In this document: positions 37,762-46,952 of the stretch, piece after piece
Layout: the number at the start of each line of letters is the position of its first letter
How positions within the stretch are numbered: the stretch's first letter is position 1
Assembly: GCA_027491155.1 (NCBI GenBank)
Contig: JAIXWR010000020.1
Span: 1-64,000, forward strand
Direction: 5' to 3'
DNA length: 64,000 nt
Source of the DNA: Verrucomicrobiaceae bacterium
GTDB lineage: Bacteria > Verrucomicrobiota > Verrucomicrobiia > Verrucomicrobiales > Akkermansiaceae
The notes under the pieces: model-generated
What the model was told of the DNA's origin: nothing
The model's database searches: none
Seen by the model: the letters and a program-made list of their open reading frames with translations, nothing else
Program-made: the position numbers and the translations under genes

Positions 37762-38430
37762 GTGATCCCGCCGACCTGCCGCGACCGTGTCATCGCCCCT
37801 TCCCTGCTTGCCGCCGACTTTTCGAAGATCCGCGAGGAAACCAGCCGCGCCATCCACGCCGGCGCCGACTGGATGCACCTCGACGTGATGGACGGCCACT
37901 TCGTCGACAACATCTCCTTCGGCCCCGCGGTGGTGCAGGCGGTGCACGAGACCAACGACATCTTCCTCGACGTCCACCTGATGATCACCCGCCCGGATCA
38001 TTATCTGCCGCGCTTCGTCGCGGCGGGGGCGGACCTGATGACGGTCCATGTCGAGGCGGACCACGATGTCGCCGAAACCCTGCGGCGGATCCGCGAGGCG
38101 GGCTGCAAGGCCGGGCTGGCGCTCAATCCGGCGACCCCGGCCGAGGCCGCCTTGCCGTATCTGGAGCAAATCGACCTGCTGCTTTGCATGACCGTGGTCC
38201 CCGGCTTCGGCGGCCAGGCCTTCATGGGCGAGGTGCTGCCGAAGATCGAAACCGTGGCCCGCTGGCGCGAGGAGCGCGGGCTGTCTTACCACATCGAGGT
38301 CGACGGCGGGATCGACGCCGCCACCGCCGGCCTCTGTGCCAAAGCGGGGGCCAACGTGATGGTCGCCGGCTCTTCCACGTTCCGCGCTCCCGACATGGCG
38401 GCTGCGGTCAAAGCGATCCGCGACGCCTGA
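37762..38430 (+). CDS. rpe: Ribulose-phosphate 3-epimerase
   Basis: 222 residues, TIM barrel of the pentose phosphate and Calvin pathways. IAPSLLAADF, the metal and catalytic DWMHLDVMDGHFV, FLDVHLMI, VVPGFGGQAFM and YHIEVDGGID are intact. GTG 37762 is the first sensible start after the heptad array; upstream in-frame codons are low-complexity repeat. Divergent from the small membrane protein gene. Confidence 0.95.
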   Translation: MIPPTCRDRVIAPSLLAADFSKIREETSRAIHAGADWMHLDVMDGHFVDNISFGPAVVQAVHETNDIFLDVHLMITRPDHYLPRFVAAGADLMTVHVEADHDVAETLRRIREAGCKAGLALNPATPAEAALPYLEQIDLLLCMTVVPGFGGQAFMGEVLPKIETVARWREERGLSYHIEVDGGIDAATAGLCAKAGANVMVAGSSTFRAPDMAAAVKAIRDA

Positions 38431-38476
38431 TACCGACGAATCCCGCCTCCGGCGGCGCTTTCTTCAGGTCCCCTTC

Positions 38477-39415
38477 ATGAAAACTTCCACCCTCGTCGCC
38501 AGCGCCGCCGCCTTGACCGGCTTTGCCACCGGCTGGCTGCTCAAGCCGTCGGCGCCCCCGGTGACGTCGGGCGGTGCCGGTCCGGAGCCGCCGGCCGGCA
38601 AGGCCGCGGGCTTCGCGTCCGGCAAGTCGCGCGATCGCGACGAAGGTCCGCTGGTGCTCAAGGCCCGCGGCAGCGGCGAAATGAAGGCGGACCCCGAAGG
38701 GGCATCCGCCCAGGTGGCCTTCGAGCGCGGTTTCCAGAGCGCCACCGAGCGCGCCGAGAACGCACGGCTTTCGCGCTTCGCCGAGGCCCTCGGGCTGAGC
38801 CCGGAACAACGGGCCACCGTGGAGGTGCTGCTGGCCAACCGCCGCGACGGCTTCCGCGACCTGAGCGGCAGCGGCAAAACGCCTTCCGAAATCGTCGCGG
38901 CGGCCGCCCAGGCCGAGCGGCGTTTCGACGACCAACTGGCGAAGATCCTCGATCCCGAGCAGCAGGACGCTTACGCCGCCTTGCGCGAACGGGAGAAAGA
39001 GAACTCGATCGAGGCCAAGGCCCAGCGCGACCTCGCCGACCTGCTCGGCCAGATCGATCTTTCGGCGGACCAGCGCGAGCAGGCGCTCGAGGCCCTTCGC
39101 GCCGGCAGTGCCGAGGCCCAGGCGAAGCGCCCCGCGGGGTGGACCCTGATGAACGAGTCGATGAACATCCTCGGCGGGGCCCACGCCGCGGTGATGGAGG
39201 AAATGGGGGAGTTCATGGGCGACGACGAGGCGATGGCCGATTCGCAGGAGTTCCACCGCCGGCTGGCAGAGTCGAGGCGCGCCTCGATGGAGGGCACTCT
39301 TTCCCGCCTGGCCGCCGTGCTCACCCCGGGCCAACTCGCCCAGTACCGCGCGACGCTGGAAGCCCGCACGCAGATGGTCGAGCAGTTCACCCCGCCGAAA
39401 TTCGAACGACGCTGA
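38477..39415 (+). CDS. Secreted or anchored helical protein with LTxxQ-like motifs
   Basis: 312 residues. One N-terminal segment (about 4-22) is a signal or anchor. The rest is nearly all helix. LGLSPEQRATVEVLL, IDLSADQREQALEAL and VLTPGQLAQY are spaced like the LTxxQ motifs of Spy/CpxP chaperones, though the protein is twice as long. One base separates it from the parvulin gene, so they are co-translated. A periplasmic protein-folding role for the pair is plausible. Confidence 0.62.
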   Translation: MKTSTLVASAAALTGFATGWLLKPSAPPVTSGGAGPEPPAGKAAGFASGKSRDRDEGPLVLKARGSGEMKADPEGASAQVAFERGFQSATERAENARLSRFAEALGLSPEQRATVEVLLANRRDGFRDLSGSGKTPSEIVAAAAQAERRFDDQLAKILDPEQQDAYAALREREKENSIEAKAQRDLADLLGQIDLSADQREQALEALRAGSAEAQAKRPAGWTLMNESMNILGGAHAAVMEEMGEFMGDDEAMADSQEFHRRLAESRRASMEGTLSRLAAVLTPGQLAQYRATLEARTQMVEQFTPPKFERR

Positions 39416-39416
39416 C

Positions 39417-40259
39417 ATGCTGCGAATCAATGGCGAGAACGTGGACCCGGCGCTGGTGGAAGACACCTTCGTGCGGCTCAAGGCGGAGGCGGAATTGCTC
39501 AGCGAGGTTTCCTGCTGCGAGCGCGACGAGGAGTTCCGGAGGCAGGCCGAAGAGGAAGTCATCGACGGCATCCTGCTGGCCCAGGAAGCCGAGCGGACCG
39601 TGCCCACCCCGCCGGCGGACGAAGTGAGGAGCGCCTTCGAGAGAACCCTGCGGCAATGGCGGGAGCACGGCGCCTCGTGGGACCTGCTCGACGCGCAGCG
39701 CGAATCGCTGAGGGCCGAAACGGTGTCGCGGCTGCGGATGGAGAAGTTCACTTCCGGCTTGTGGGCCGGCCTGCCCGAACTCACCTCCGATGACCTTCGT
39801 ACTTGGTACGAGGCCCGTGCGCCGCGCTTCCGCACGCCGCCGGCGGCGCGGGTGCTGCACCTCGTCCGCTTCCCCGAGGCGGCGGATCCCTGGGACGACT
39901 ACGCGGTGCTGCTGGACCTGCGCCGCCGGGCGCTGGACGGGGAAGACTTCGCCGCACTGGCACGGGCCCACACCATGAAGCGCGGCGGCGAGATCGAGAT
40001 GGGCTGGATCGACCAGGAGCGCGTGTTCAATCCCTTCGAGGCGATGCTGTTTTCCCTGCGCGAAGGTGAAATCAGCCCGGTGTTCTTTTACGAGCAGGCC
40101 CTGCACCTCGTGCAAGCCGTCGAGGTGAGGCCTGCGGCCGTGAAGGCCTTCGAGGAGGTGGAGGAAAGCATCCGCGAGGAAGTGGAACACGAGCGCCGGC
40201 GGCAGGTGCTCAAGGACCTGGCGGCGAAGCTGCGGGAAAGCGCCGTGGTCGAGCGATAG
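39417..40259 (+). CDS. Parvulin-type peptidyl-prolyl isomerase
   Basis: 280 residues. The SurA-like N-terminal helical region (1-130) precedes a PpiC rotamase domain (about 135-245) with ARVLHLVRF, GGEIEMGWIDQERV, FSLREGEISPVFF and LHLVQAVEVRPA. No signal peptide is present, which is unusual for a SurA-like protein; either it acts in the cytosol or it is exported by another route. It starts one base after the preceding stop. Confidence 0.78.
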   Translation: MLRINGENVDPALVEDTFVRLKAEAELLSEVSCCERDEEFRRQAEEEVIDGILLAQEAERTVPTPPADEVRSAFERTLRQWREHGASWDLLDAQRESLRAETVSRLRMEKFTSGLWAGLPELTSDDLRTWYEARAPRFRTPPAARVLHLVRFPEAADPWDDYAVLLDLRRRALDGEDFAALARAHTMKRGGEIEMGWIDQERVFNPFEAMLFSLREGEISPVFFYEQALHLVQAVEVRPAAVKAFEEVEESIREEVEHERRRQVLKDLAAKLRESAVVER

Positions 40260-40285
40260 GCCCGTGACCGGTATCCCGGGAGGAG

Positions 40286-41236
40286 CTAGCGCTCGGGGGC
40301 CTCGATCAGCACGTCGACCTGCTGGCCGACATAGACCGGGGTGTCGGCCGGCTTTTGCAGGGAGAACATGACTTGGAGCACGCGGGTATCGACGCGCTCG
40401 GTGCTCGCTCCTGTTAGAGAGACCTTCGGGATGATGTAGGGCTCCACGCGGATGAATTCGAGCGGCATCGAGACCCGCGGATCGCCTTTCAAGGTGGCCA
40501 CGGCTTTCTGGCCGGGTCGGATGCGGGTGGCATTCTGCTCGTCGATGTCGGCGCGGACCTGGAGCTTGCCGGTGTCGCCGATCACCATGGCGGGCACTTT
40601 CGGCGCGGTGGCGGCATACTCGCCGGCGCGGATGTTCACCTGCAGGACGGTGCCGGCCCGCGGCGCCTTCATCGTCAGCCGGCCGATCAGCGTGTCGAGC
40701 CGTTGAATGGCGGCTTCCGCGGCGGTGACCTGCGACCGGGCGGCGGCGAGCTGCGCGTTGGCGATAGCCATGTCGTCCTGGGCGGCGTCGAGCTGTTCGC
40801 GGCTGATCGCCTGCGAATCGCCGAGGCTCACCAAGCGGCCGAGCTGGCGCTTGGCTTTCTCGACGAAAGCTTCGCGCACCTGCAGTTCGGCGCGGGCGAC
40901 TTCGAGCTGGGCCTGTTGGTTGGTCTTCTCCGCCTGGAGCTCGCGGTCATCGAGCCGGAACAGCGGCTGGCCTTCCTCGATCGCGTCGTTCACGTGCACC
41001 ATCACCTCCATCACTAGCCCGGGGGCGGGCACGCCGACGGCGACGTTTTCACTCAACGCTTCGAGGATGCCGGTGGCGGCGACGGCGTGCAGGAAAGGTT
41101 TGGCGGCGGGCGCGACCGGCGGGGTGTCGGCCTGCGGCAGCTCGTTGTCGCCTTGCTTTCGCATGACGGCGGCCATCGCGGCGACGCCGGCAACGGCGCC
41201 GAGGATGGTGGTGTAGCGGAGGATGACGGAGAACAT
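40286..41236 (-). CDS. Membrane-fusion (HlyD/DevB-like) subunit of ABC exporter
   Basis: 316 residues. One N-terminal membrane segment (about 7-25), a lipoyl half-motif (GVPAPGLVMEVMVHVNDAIEEGQ), a long coiled-coil hairpin (about 90-190), the second half (MKAPRAGTVLQVNIRAGEY) and a beta barrel. Third gene of the permease-ATPase-fusion operon, 17 bases after the ATPase gene. The outer-membrane partner is not in the window. Confidence 0.85.
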   Translation of the reverse strand: MFSVILRYTTILGAVAGVAAMAAVMRKQGDNELPQADTPPVAPAAKPFLHAVAATGILEALSENVAVGVPAPGLVMEVMVHVNDAIEEGQPLFRLDDRELQAEKTNQQAQLEVARAELQVREAFVEKAKRQLGRLVSLGDSQAISREQLDAAQDDMAIANAQLAAARSQVTAAEAAIQRLDTLIGRLTMKAPRAGTVLQVNIRAGEYAATAPKVPAMVIGDTGKLQVRADIDEQNATRIRPGQKAVATLKGDPRVSMPLEFIRVEPYIIPKVSLTGASTERVDTRVLQVMFSLQKPADTPVYVGQQVDVLIEAPER

Positions 41237-41253
41237 GGCGGGATGGAGTTCTT

Positions 41254-42009
41254 TCAGTGCGGGACTTCGTGCTCGAAGTGGGCGGTTTCGCGCGGGTCGG
41301 TGCGGTGGACATCGACGATGCAGCCGTCGTCCATGCGGGCGATGCGGTCGGCGTAGGAAAAGATCCGGTTGTCGTGGGTGACGATGATCACCGCGCGGCC
41401 GGCGGCACGGGCGACCTGGCGGAACAGATCGAGCACGATCTCGCCGTTCTTCGCGTCGAGCGCGGCGGTCGGTTCGTCGCAGATGACCAGCGGCGGCTCG
41501 TGGACCAGCGCGCGGGCGATCGCGATGCGCTGCTGCTGGCCGCCCGAAAGCTTGCCGGGCCGGTCCTTCCAACGGTCGCCCATGCCCACGGCATCGAGCA
41601 CCTCGCGTGCCTTCTTTTTCGCGGCCGAGGCCGACACGCCGCGGATCAGGAGCGGCACGCTGACGTTCTCGGCGCAGGTGATGGTGGGGATCAGGTTGAA
41701 CTGCTGGAAGATGAAGCCGATGTTCTTCGCGCGGAAACGGGTCAGCGCGCCGCCGCGCATCCGGTGCAGCGGATTGCCGAGGACATCGATCTCGCCGGAG
41801 TCCACGCCCATGGTGCCGGCGATCGCGCTGAGCAGGGTCGTCTTGCCGCAACCGGACGGACCCACCAGCATCAGGATCTCGCCGGTGCGGGCCTGGAGGC
41901 TGACGTCCTTCAGCACGTGCAGCCGCGACTCGCCGCTGCCGAAGCTCTTGTTCACGCCGCGGACATCGACCGCGATGCCGTTGGTTGCCGGTTGGGAATC
42001 GGTGGCCAT
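41254..42009 (-). CDS. ABC exporter ATPase (DevA/LolD/MacB type)
   Basis: 251 residues. Walker A GPSGCGKTTLL, Q-loop FIFQQFNLIP, signature LSGGQQQRIAIARAL, Walker B LVICDEPTAALD, H-loop IIVTHDNRI. Typical of the MacB/LolD group that works with FtsX-like permeases. Starts at ATG 42009, five bases after the permease stop. Confidence 0.92.
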   Translation of the reverse strand: MATDSQPATNGIAVDVRGVNKSFGSGESRLHVLKDVSLQARTGEILMLVGPSGCGKTTLLSAIAGTMGVDSGEIDVLGNPLHRMRGGALTRFRAKNIGFIFQQFNLIPTITCAENVSVPLLIRGVSASAAKKKAREVLDAVGMGDRWKDRPGKLSGGQQQRIAIARALVHEPPLVICDEPTAALDAKNGEIVLDLFRQVARAAGRAVIIVTHDNRIFSYADRIARMDDGCIVDVHRTDPRETAHFEHEVPH

Positions 42010-42014
42010 GGCGT

Positions 42015-43175
42015 TCAGGCGCGGAAGACCATCGCCGGCTCGAAGCGGCTCAGGCGGAAGATCCCCAACAATGCGGCGAGCGAGCAGATGGCAAGGATCA
42101 CGCCGAAGGTGGCGACCGGGAGGATCCACGGGATGTAAACCGGCGGCTGGCCGCGTTCGATCGCACCCGCGGCGAAGACCGAGCTGGCGGCGAGGCCGAG
42201 GCCGAAGCCGATGAAGCCGACGGTGAAGGCCTGCACGATGAGCATCATGCTGAGGCGGAAGCTCGAGGTGCCCATCGCTTTCAGCGCGCCGAGGTGCATC
42301 AGGTTGTCGAGCACGAAGGCGTAGAAGGTCTGGCACGCGATCGCGATGCCGACGATGAGGCCGATCACCACGGTGGTGCCGAAGGAGACCGGGATGCCGG
42401 TGTTGCGGACGTACCACCAGATCGTCGACGTGTTGAAGTCCTTCTCGTTCTCGCCGAAGCCGCGGTTGACGAAAGCTTTCAAACCGGTGGCCTTCTCGAT
42501 CGCCGCGGCGGCTTCATCGACGCTGACGCCTTCGACCGGGCCGGCGATCACGGCGGAGAGCATCTTGCGGGACGGCGGCGTGTACTGCAGCGCGCGTTCG
42601 TAGGTGGTCCAGACGTACGGCCCGCCGGTGAAGGATCGCTTGGCCTCGCAGATGCCGACGACGCGGGCCTCGATGTCGTTGATCTCGAAGGTATCCCCGA
42701 GCGTCAACGGATGCGGCCGGCCTTTTGAAAGGCGCTCCACCGCGAGTTCGTCGACGATCACCGCGTTCGGCAGGCGGAGGTCGATCAGCGTGCCTTCGAG
42801 GATCCGGGTCGGCGCGCCGGCCAGCGAGGCGGAGTCGATGCCGATGAGCTGGATGGTCTTGAACGAGCCGTCATCCATCCGCACCCGTTGGATGCCGGAG
42901 AAGACGGGCATGGCCCAGGCGACTTCGGAGACCGAGCGGACGCGGGCGACGTCGGTGTCGCGGAGGGCGTTGGTTTCGTTGACCTGCTCGACGCGTTCTT
43001 CCACCACCCAGATCGGCGCGCCGACGTTCTTCAGGGTGGAAGTGGTCCAGCGCATCAGCCCGCAGAACACGCTGACCTGCTGGACGATCAGGAAGGTGGC
43101 GAGGAACAGCCCGGCGATGAGCATCAGGTACTTGGCCGTGTCGCCGAAGAGCATTTTGAGGGCGAGGCCGATCAT
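42015..43175 (-). CDS. ABC exporter permease (DevC/FtsX type)
   Basis: 386 residues with one membrane segment at the N terminus (about 16-36), a large periplasmic MacB-like domain (40-255) and three C-terminal segments (about 265-380). The order permease, ATPase, fusion protein in one tight operon matches DevBCA-like systems. The substrate could be a lipid, a glycolipid or a peptide; nothing in the sequence decides. Confidence 0.88.
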   Translation of the reverse strand: MIGLALKMLFGDTAKYLMLIAGLFLATFLIVQQVSVFCGLMRWTTSTLKNVGAPIWVVEERVEQVNETNALRDTDVARVRSVSEVAWAMPVFSGIQRVRMDDGSFKTIQLIGIDSASLAGAPTRILEGTLIDLRLPNAVIVDELAVERLSKGRPHPLTLGDTFEINDIEARVVGICEAKRSFTGGPYVWTTYERALQYTPPSRKMLSAVIAGPVEGVSVDEAAAAIEKATGLKAFVNRGFGENEKDFNTSTIWWYVRNTGIPVSFGTTVVIGLIVGIAIACQTFYAFVLDNLMHLGALKAMGTSSFRLSMMLIVQAFTVGFIGFGLGLAASSVFAAGAIERGQPPVYIPWILPVATFGVILAICSLAALLGIFRLSRFEPAMVFRA

Positions 43176-43221
43176 CGTCAGGACCGCAGGGTAGCAGGTG
43201 ATACCCCGGGCGCAACGGGGA

Positions 43222-44415
43222 TCAGCCGCCGCCCTTGAGGGAATGATCCGCCTTCACGTCCTGCCCCGCCCAGATCCGCTTCTGGGTCCAGGGCGCGGCG
43301 GGCGCGGTCCAGAAGGGATCGTCCGCGGGCAGGCCGAGGTGCTGGAGGCCGGCGAGGCAGAGGTAGAGGCTGCCGGTGGAGATGTAGCTCTCGCGGATCG
43401 ACGGCTGGTGGCCGACCGCGCCGACCTGGAGCCAGCCCTTTTCGTCGAAGGTCCCGGGCGCGGCCATCGTGCGTCGGATCACGGCGGTCAGGGCACCGCG
43501 CACCGCGGCGGGCTCGGCGACTTCCTTGCGCCACGCCATCAGCGCGAGGTGCTGGAAGGCCCCGAAGCGGTACGCGGCGGAGCGACCGATGACCGGGTAA
43601 GTGCCTTCCGGGGAAATCAGCCGCTCCTGCACCGCGGCGTAGCGCTTGGCCCGGGCGACGACTTTCGGCAGTCGCTCGGCGAGCGGGTGCTTCTTCTCGC
43701 GGCAGACTTCTAGCACGGCGAGCATGGCGGGCTGGATGACGAAGCTGTTGTAGTAGTCCCAATGATATTCCGGGCCGTCTCCGTAGGTGCCGTCGCCGAC
43801 ATACCAGTCCTCGTGCTTGTCGAGGGCGTGCTGGATCGGGGCGATCTCGCACTCTCCGGTGCATTTCCAGATCGCTGCCTCGACCAGCGCGGAGAAGAGC
43901 AGCCAGTTGTTCTCGCCCGGCTTGATGGCGCGGGTTTCCTTGAGCGCGGCGATGACATGGGCCTTTTCCGCATCCTGCAACGGCGTCCATAGTACTTCCG
44001 TCGCTTGCAGCAGGGCCTGGGAGAGAAAGGCGGCGTCGACCAGCGGCTGGCCGCCCTTGGAAAAGTTCATCCGGTCGGGCGAGGCGGGATCGGTGGCCAT
44101 CACCAGCGCCTTGCGGGACAGCGTGATGTATTTCGCACGCAGCTTGCCTTCCGGCGAGTCATCGGGACCGAGCGCGAGCCACGGCGAAATGCCCGCGAGG
44201 GTCCGGCCGAAGGCCTCGAGGTGGGTGCAGTCCGCGCGGTCCTTTTCGCCGGGACCGAGCGGGAGTTGCTGCTTGAGCTTCCCTTCCGCCAGCGCGCCGA
44301 TCACCGGCCGCGCGATGCGGTCGAGGGTCTTCACGGTGAACTCGCGGTCCTCCTTGCCGCTCTGGGCGGCGAGGGGGAGGAGCGTGGCGAGGAGCAGGGA
44401 AAGAACGTGGCGCAT
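43222..44415 (-). CDS. DUF2264 protein (six-hairpin glycosidase-like), secreted
   Basis: 397 residues with signal MRHVLSLLLATLLPLAAQ. FGRTLAGISPWLAL, ENNWLLFSALVEAA, GDGTYGDGPEYHWDYYNSFVIQP and GRSAAYRFGAFQHLALM are the conserved motifs of DUF2264, an (alpha/alpha)6-barrel family found in polysaccharide-utilisation loci. Enzymatic role unproven. It follows the exporter on the minus strand, 46 bases upstream of it. Confidence 0.82.
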   Translation of the reverse strand: MRHVLSLLLATLLPLAAQSGKEDREFTVKTLDRIARPVIGALAEGKLKQQLPLGPGEKDRADCTHLEAFGRTLAGISPWLALGPDDSPEGKLRAKYITLSRKALVMATDPASPDRMNFSKGGQPLVDAAFLSQALLQATEVLWTPLQDAEKAHVIAALKETRAIKPGENNWLLFSALVEAAIWKCTGECEIAPIQHALDKHEDWYVGDGTYGDGPEYHWDYYNSFVIQPAMLAVLEVCREKKHPLAERLPKVVARAKRYAAVQERLISPEGTYPVIGRSAAYRFGAFQHLALMAWRKEVAEPAAVRGALTAVIRRTMAAPGTFDEKGWLQVGAVGHQPSIRESYISTGSLYLCLAGLQHLGLPADDPFWTAPAAPWTQKRIWAGQDVKADHSLKGGG

Positions 44416-44458
44416 GGCGGGAGCATCGCCGCACCGGCAGCCCCACACAAGTTTGCAA

Positions 44459-45751
44459 CTACCTCAGCCAGGCCTTGAACGCCGCTTCATCGGCGGGGAG
44501 TTGGATCGCGACCTTTTCACGGTCGGCCAGGATGGCGAGGCGTTCGGGGATCTCGACGACGCCCTTGCCGATCTCCTGCTCCATCACGTCGAGGAACTTC
44601 GCCGGGTGGGCGGTTTCCAAGGTGATCGTCGCGTTGCCCGGATGCGCCGCGCGCCACTTGCGGGCGGCCAGCCAGCCGACGGCGCCGTGGGGATCGATCT
44701 CGTAGTCGTAGAGCGACTTCACCTCGCGCACCGCGGCGCGGGTCTGGTCGTCGGTGAAGGCCATGCCCTCGATCTTGCCGCGCATCGCTTCCCAGGAATT
44801 GCCGAACAGGGCCTGCATCCGCGCGAAATTCGACGGCGCGCCGACGTCCATCGCGTTGGAGATGGTGGCGGTGCTGGGGCGCGGTTGGTAATCGCCGGTC
44901 TTCAGGTAAGCCGGGACCACGTCGTTGGCATTGGTCGCGGCGAGGAATTTCTTCACCGGCAAGCCGAGCTGCAGCGCGAGCAGGCCGGCGGTCAGGTTGC
45001 CGAAGTTGCCCGAAGGGATGACGAAGACCGGCTCGATGCCTTCCGGAAGCTGCCGGGCACTATGGATGTAGTAGAAGCTCTGCGGGACGAGCCGCGAGAG
45101 GTTGATCGAGTTCGCCGAGGTGAGATTGAGGCGCTCCGACAGCTCGCGGTCGAGGAAGGCGGACTTCACCAGCCGCTGGCAGTCGTCGAAGGTGCCATCG
45201 ATCTCCAGCGCGGTGATGTTGTCGCCGAGCGTGGTGAGCTGCTTTTCCTGGAGCCCGGAGACCTTGCCTTTCGGGTAAAGGATGATCACCCGTGTTCCTT
45301 TCACCCGGTGGAAGGCGGAAGCGACCGCGCCGCCGGTGTCGCCGGAGGTGGCGACCAGCACGGTCAGCTCGCGGTCTTCGCCGCGGGTCAGCCAGGCCAT
45401 CAGTCGGGCCATGAAGCGCGCGCCGAAATCCTTGAAGGCAAGCGTCGGGCCGTGGAAGAGCTCGAGGATGTGATCGCCCGGTGCGAGGGTGATCAAGGGC
45501 GCGTCAAACGACAACGTGCCCTCGACGATCTCCTTCAGCGCGGCAGCCGGCACGTCCTCGTGGAAAAAGGCGTGGGCCACCGCGTAGCCGATTTCCTGGA
45601 AGGTCAGCTCGCGCCAGATCGCCCAGAATTCCGGGCCGAGCACCGGCAGCGTGTCGGGCATGTAGAGCCCGTTGTCCGGCGGCAGCGAGCGCAGGATCGC
45701 TTCCTTGAGGTCGACGCGGTGGGCGGGGTTGGTGGTGGAGTGGTAGAGCAT
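44459..45751 (-). CDS. thrC: Threonine synthase
   Basis: 430 residues, PLP enzyme converting O-phosphohomoserine to threonine. PLP lysine is Lys107 in GPTLAFKDFGARFM; ATSGDTGGAVASAF binds the cofactor phosphate, and SANSINLSRLVPQ and PSGNFGNLTAGLLA are further conserved blocks. The N-terminal YHSTTNPAHRV marks the class II (E. coli-like) type. Start at ATG 45751, directly after a heptad array. Lies downstream of thrB on the same strand. Confidence 0.95.
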   Translation of the reverse strand: MLYHSTTNPAHRVDLKEAILRSLPPDNGLYMPDTLPVLGPEFWAIWRELTFQEIGYAVAHAFFHEDVPAAALKEIVEGTLSFDAPLITLAPGDHILELFHGPTLAFKDFGARFMARLMAWLTRGEDRELTVLVATSGDTGGAVASAFHRVKGTRVIILYPKGKVSGLQEKQLTTLGDNITALEIDGTFDDCQRLVKSAFLDRELSERLNLTSANSINLSRLVPQSFYYIHSARQLPEGIEPVFVIPSGNFGNLTAGLLALQLGLPVKKFLAATNANDVVPAYLKTGDYQPRPSTATISNAMDVGAPSNFARMQALFGNSWEAMRGKIEGMAFTDDQTRAAVREVKSLYDYEIDPHGAVGWLAARKWRAAHPGNATITLETAHPAKFLDVMEQEIGKGVVEIPERLAILADREKVAIQLPADEAAFKAWLR

Positions 45752-45752
45752 G

Positions 45753-45877
45753 GAAGTGCCAATGGAGTCGAAGTTCCAAATTGAAAGTTCCAAGTGCCAA
45801 TAAACAGCCGCAGCTCCAAGGTCGAATCGGCAGCCGTGCCTTTCTTGGAACTTGGACCTTTTTACTTGGAACTTTTC
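45753..45877 (-). repeat. Family A heptad arrays as inverted pair between thrB and thrC
   Basis: Arm 1 at 45753-45800 (sense TTGGCACTTGGAACTTTC, TTTGGAACTTCG) and arm 2 at 45841-45877 (complementary AAGTTCCAAG-type units) can pair over 20-30 bases with a loop of about 40. Arm 1 abuts the thrC ATG; arm 2 contains the last codons and the stop of thrB. It could act as a terminator-like or RNA-stability hairpin. Confidence 0.68.
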
Positions 45878-46824
45878 TCATTCACCACGTGCACGCCGTG
45901 GGGGTTGATTTTCGACACGTAGACCTGATTGCCGAGCGGGATGGCGGAAAAGACCTTCGAGATCGCCTCGCCGACCTTGCGGGCGCTTTCCTCGCCTTCG
46001 CAGAGCGCGAAGACGCTGGGGCCGGCGCCGGAGATCGAGAAGCCGAGGGCACCGGCGGCGAGGGCGGCGCGCTTGGCCTTGTAGAATTCCGGGATGAGCT
46101 TTTGGCGGCGCGGCTCGGCGATGACGTCGTGGATCGAGCGCGAAATCAGGCCGTAGTCTTCCTGGATGATGCCGCACAGCAGGCCGCCGAGGTTGCCGAT
46201 CTGCTGGGTGGCGTTCACCAGCGGGATGTCCTTCGGCAAAATCTCGCGGGCGACCTTGGTCAGCACCTCGATGTCCGGATGGACCACCGCCGCCCACAGG
46301 TTCTTCGGCGCGGGGAGCTGGGCGACGTCGAGCTCCTCGTTCGACCGGATGAAAACGATGCCGCCAAGCAGGCAGGGCCCCACGTTGTCGGCGTGCCAGG
46401 CGCCGTCCGCCGAGGCCTCGCCGGCCATCGCGAAAGGCAGCAGCTGCTTCTTCGAAAGCGGTTCGCCGATCAGGTAGTTCACCGCGTAAGCGCCGGCGAC
46501 CGCCGAGGCGGCGGACGAACCGAGGCCGGAGCCGAAGGGCATCTTCTTGTGGATCTCCATCTCGATCCCGCGGTCGGTCATGCCGAGGTGGCGGAGCAAA
46601 TCGAGCGCGGCGACGCCGGCGGTGTTCTTTTCCGGGTTCTTCGGCAATTTGCCCTCGTCGCCGGTGATCGCGGTGATGTGGAGGCCGGGTTTGTCACAAT
46701 GGCGGACGACGATTTCGTCGCCGGGGGCATCGATCGCGAAACCGAGCACGTCGTAGCCGCAAGCGACATTGGCGACGGTGGCGGGGGCGAAAACGCGGAC
46801 TTCCTGAATGGCTTCCTTCAACAT
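45862..46824 (-). CDS. thrB: Homoserine kinase (GHMP family)
   Basis: 320 residues. [19 protein letters not shown] at the N terminus, the ATP loop [18 protein letters not shown] (read as [12 protein letters not shown]), and [12 protein letters not shown] at the C terminus are all GHMP hallmarks. Makes the substrate of ThrC. The stop codon and the last five residues (EKSSK) are provided by a heptad repeat array, so the C-terminal end has been altered by repeat insertion or growth. Confidence 0.94.
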   Translation of the reverse strand: MLKEAIQEVRVFAPATVANVACGYDVLGFAIDAPGDEIVVRHCDKPGLHITAITGDEGKLPKNPEKNTAGVAALDLLRHLGMTDRGIEMEIHKKMPFGSGLGSSAASAVAGAYAVNYLIGEPLSKKQLLPFAMAGEASADGAWHADNVGPCLLGGIVFIRSNEELDVAQLPAPKNLWAAVVHPDIEVLTKVAREILPKDIPLVNATQQIGNLGGLLCGIIQEDYGLISRSIHDVIAEPRRQKLIPEFYKAKRAALAAGALGFSISGAGPSVFALCEGEESARKVGEAISKVFSAIPLGNQVYVSKINPHGVHVVNEKSSK

Positions 46825-46841
46825 GGGCGGGACGGGAGGAA

Positions 46842-46947
46842 AAGACGCAAGACTTGAAGACTCAAGACTCAAGACTGGAGATCTGCGGCATCCCGGCCAC
46901 CGGGGAAATCCAGTCTTGCGTCTTGAGTCTTGCCGTCTTGAGTCTCT
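46842..46947. repeat. Family B heptad arrays, inverted pair between thrB and purE
   Basis: Left arm 46842-46878 (GACGCAAGACTTGAAGAC, then CTCAAGACTCAAGACTGG) and right arm 46910-46947 (CCAGTCTTGCGTCTTGAG, TCTTGCCGTCTTGAGTC) are near-complementary. Each arm is the leader of its own gene: thrB leftward, purE rightward. Unit GTCTTGM with seven-base period. Confidence 0.72.
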
Positions 46948-46952
46948 CGGGC

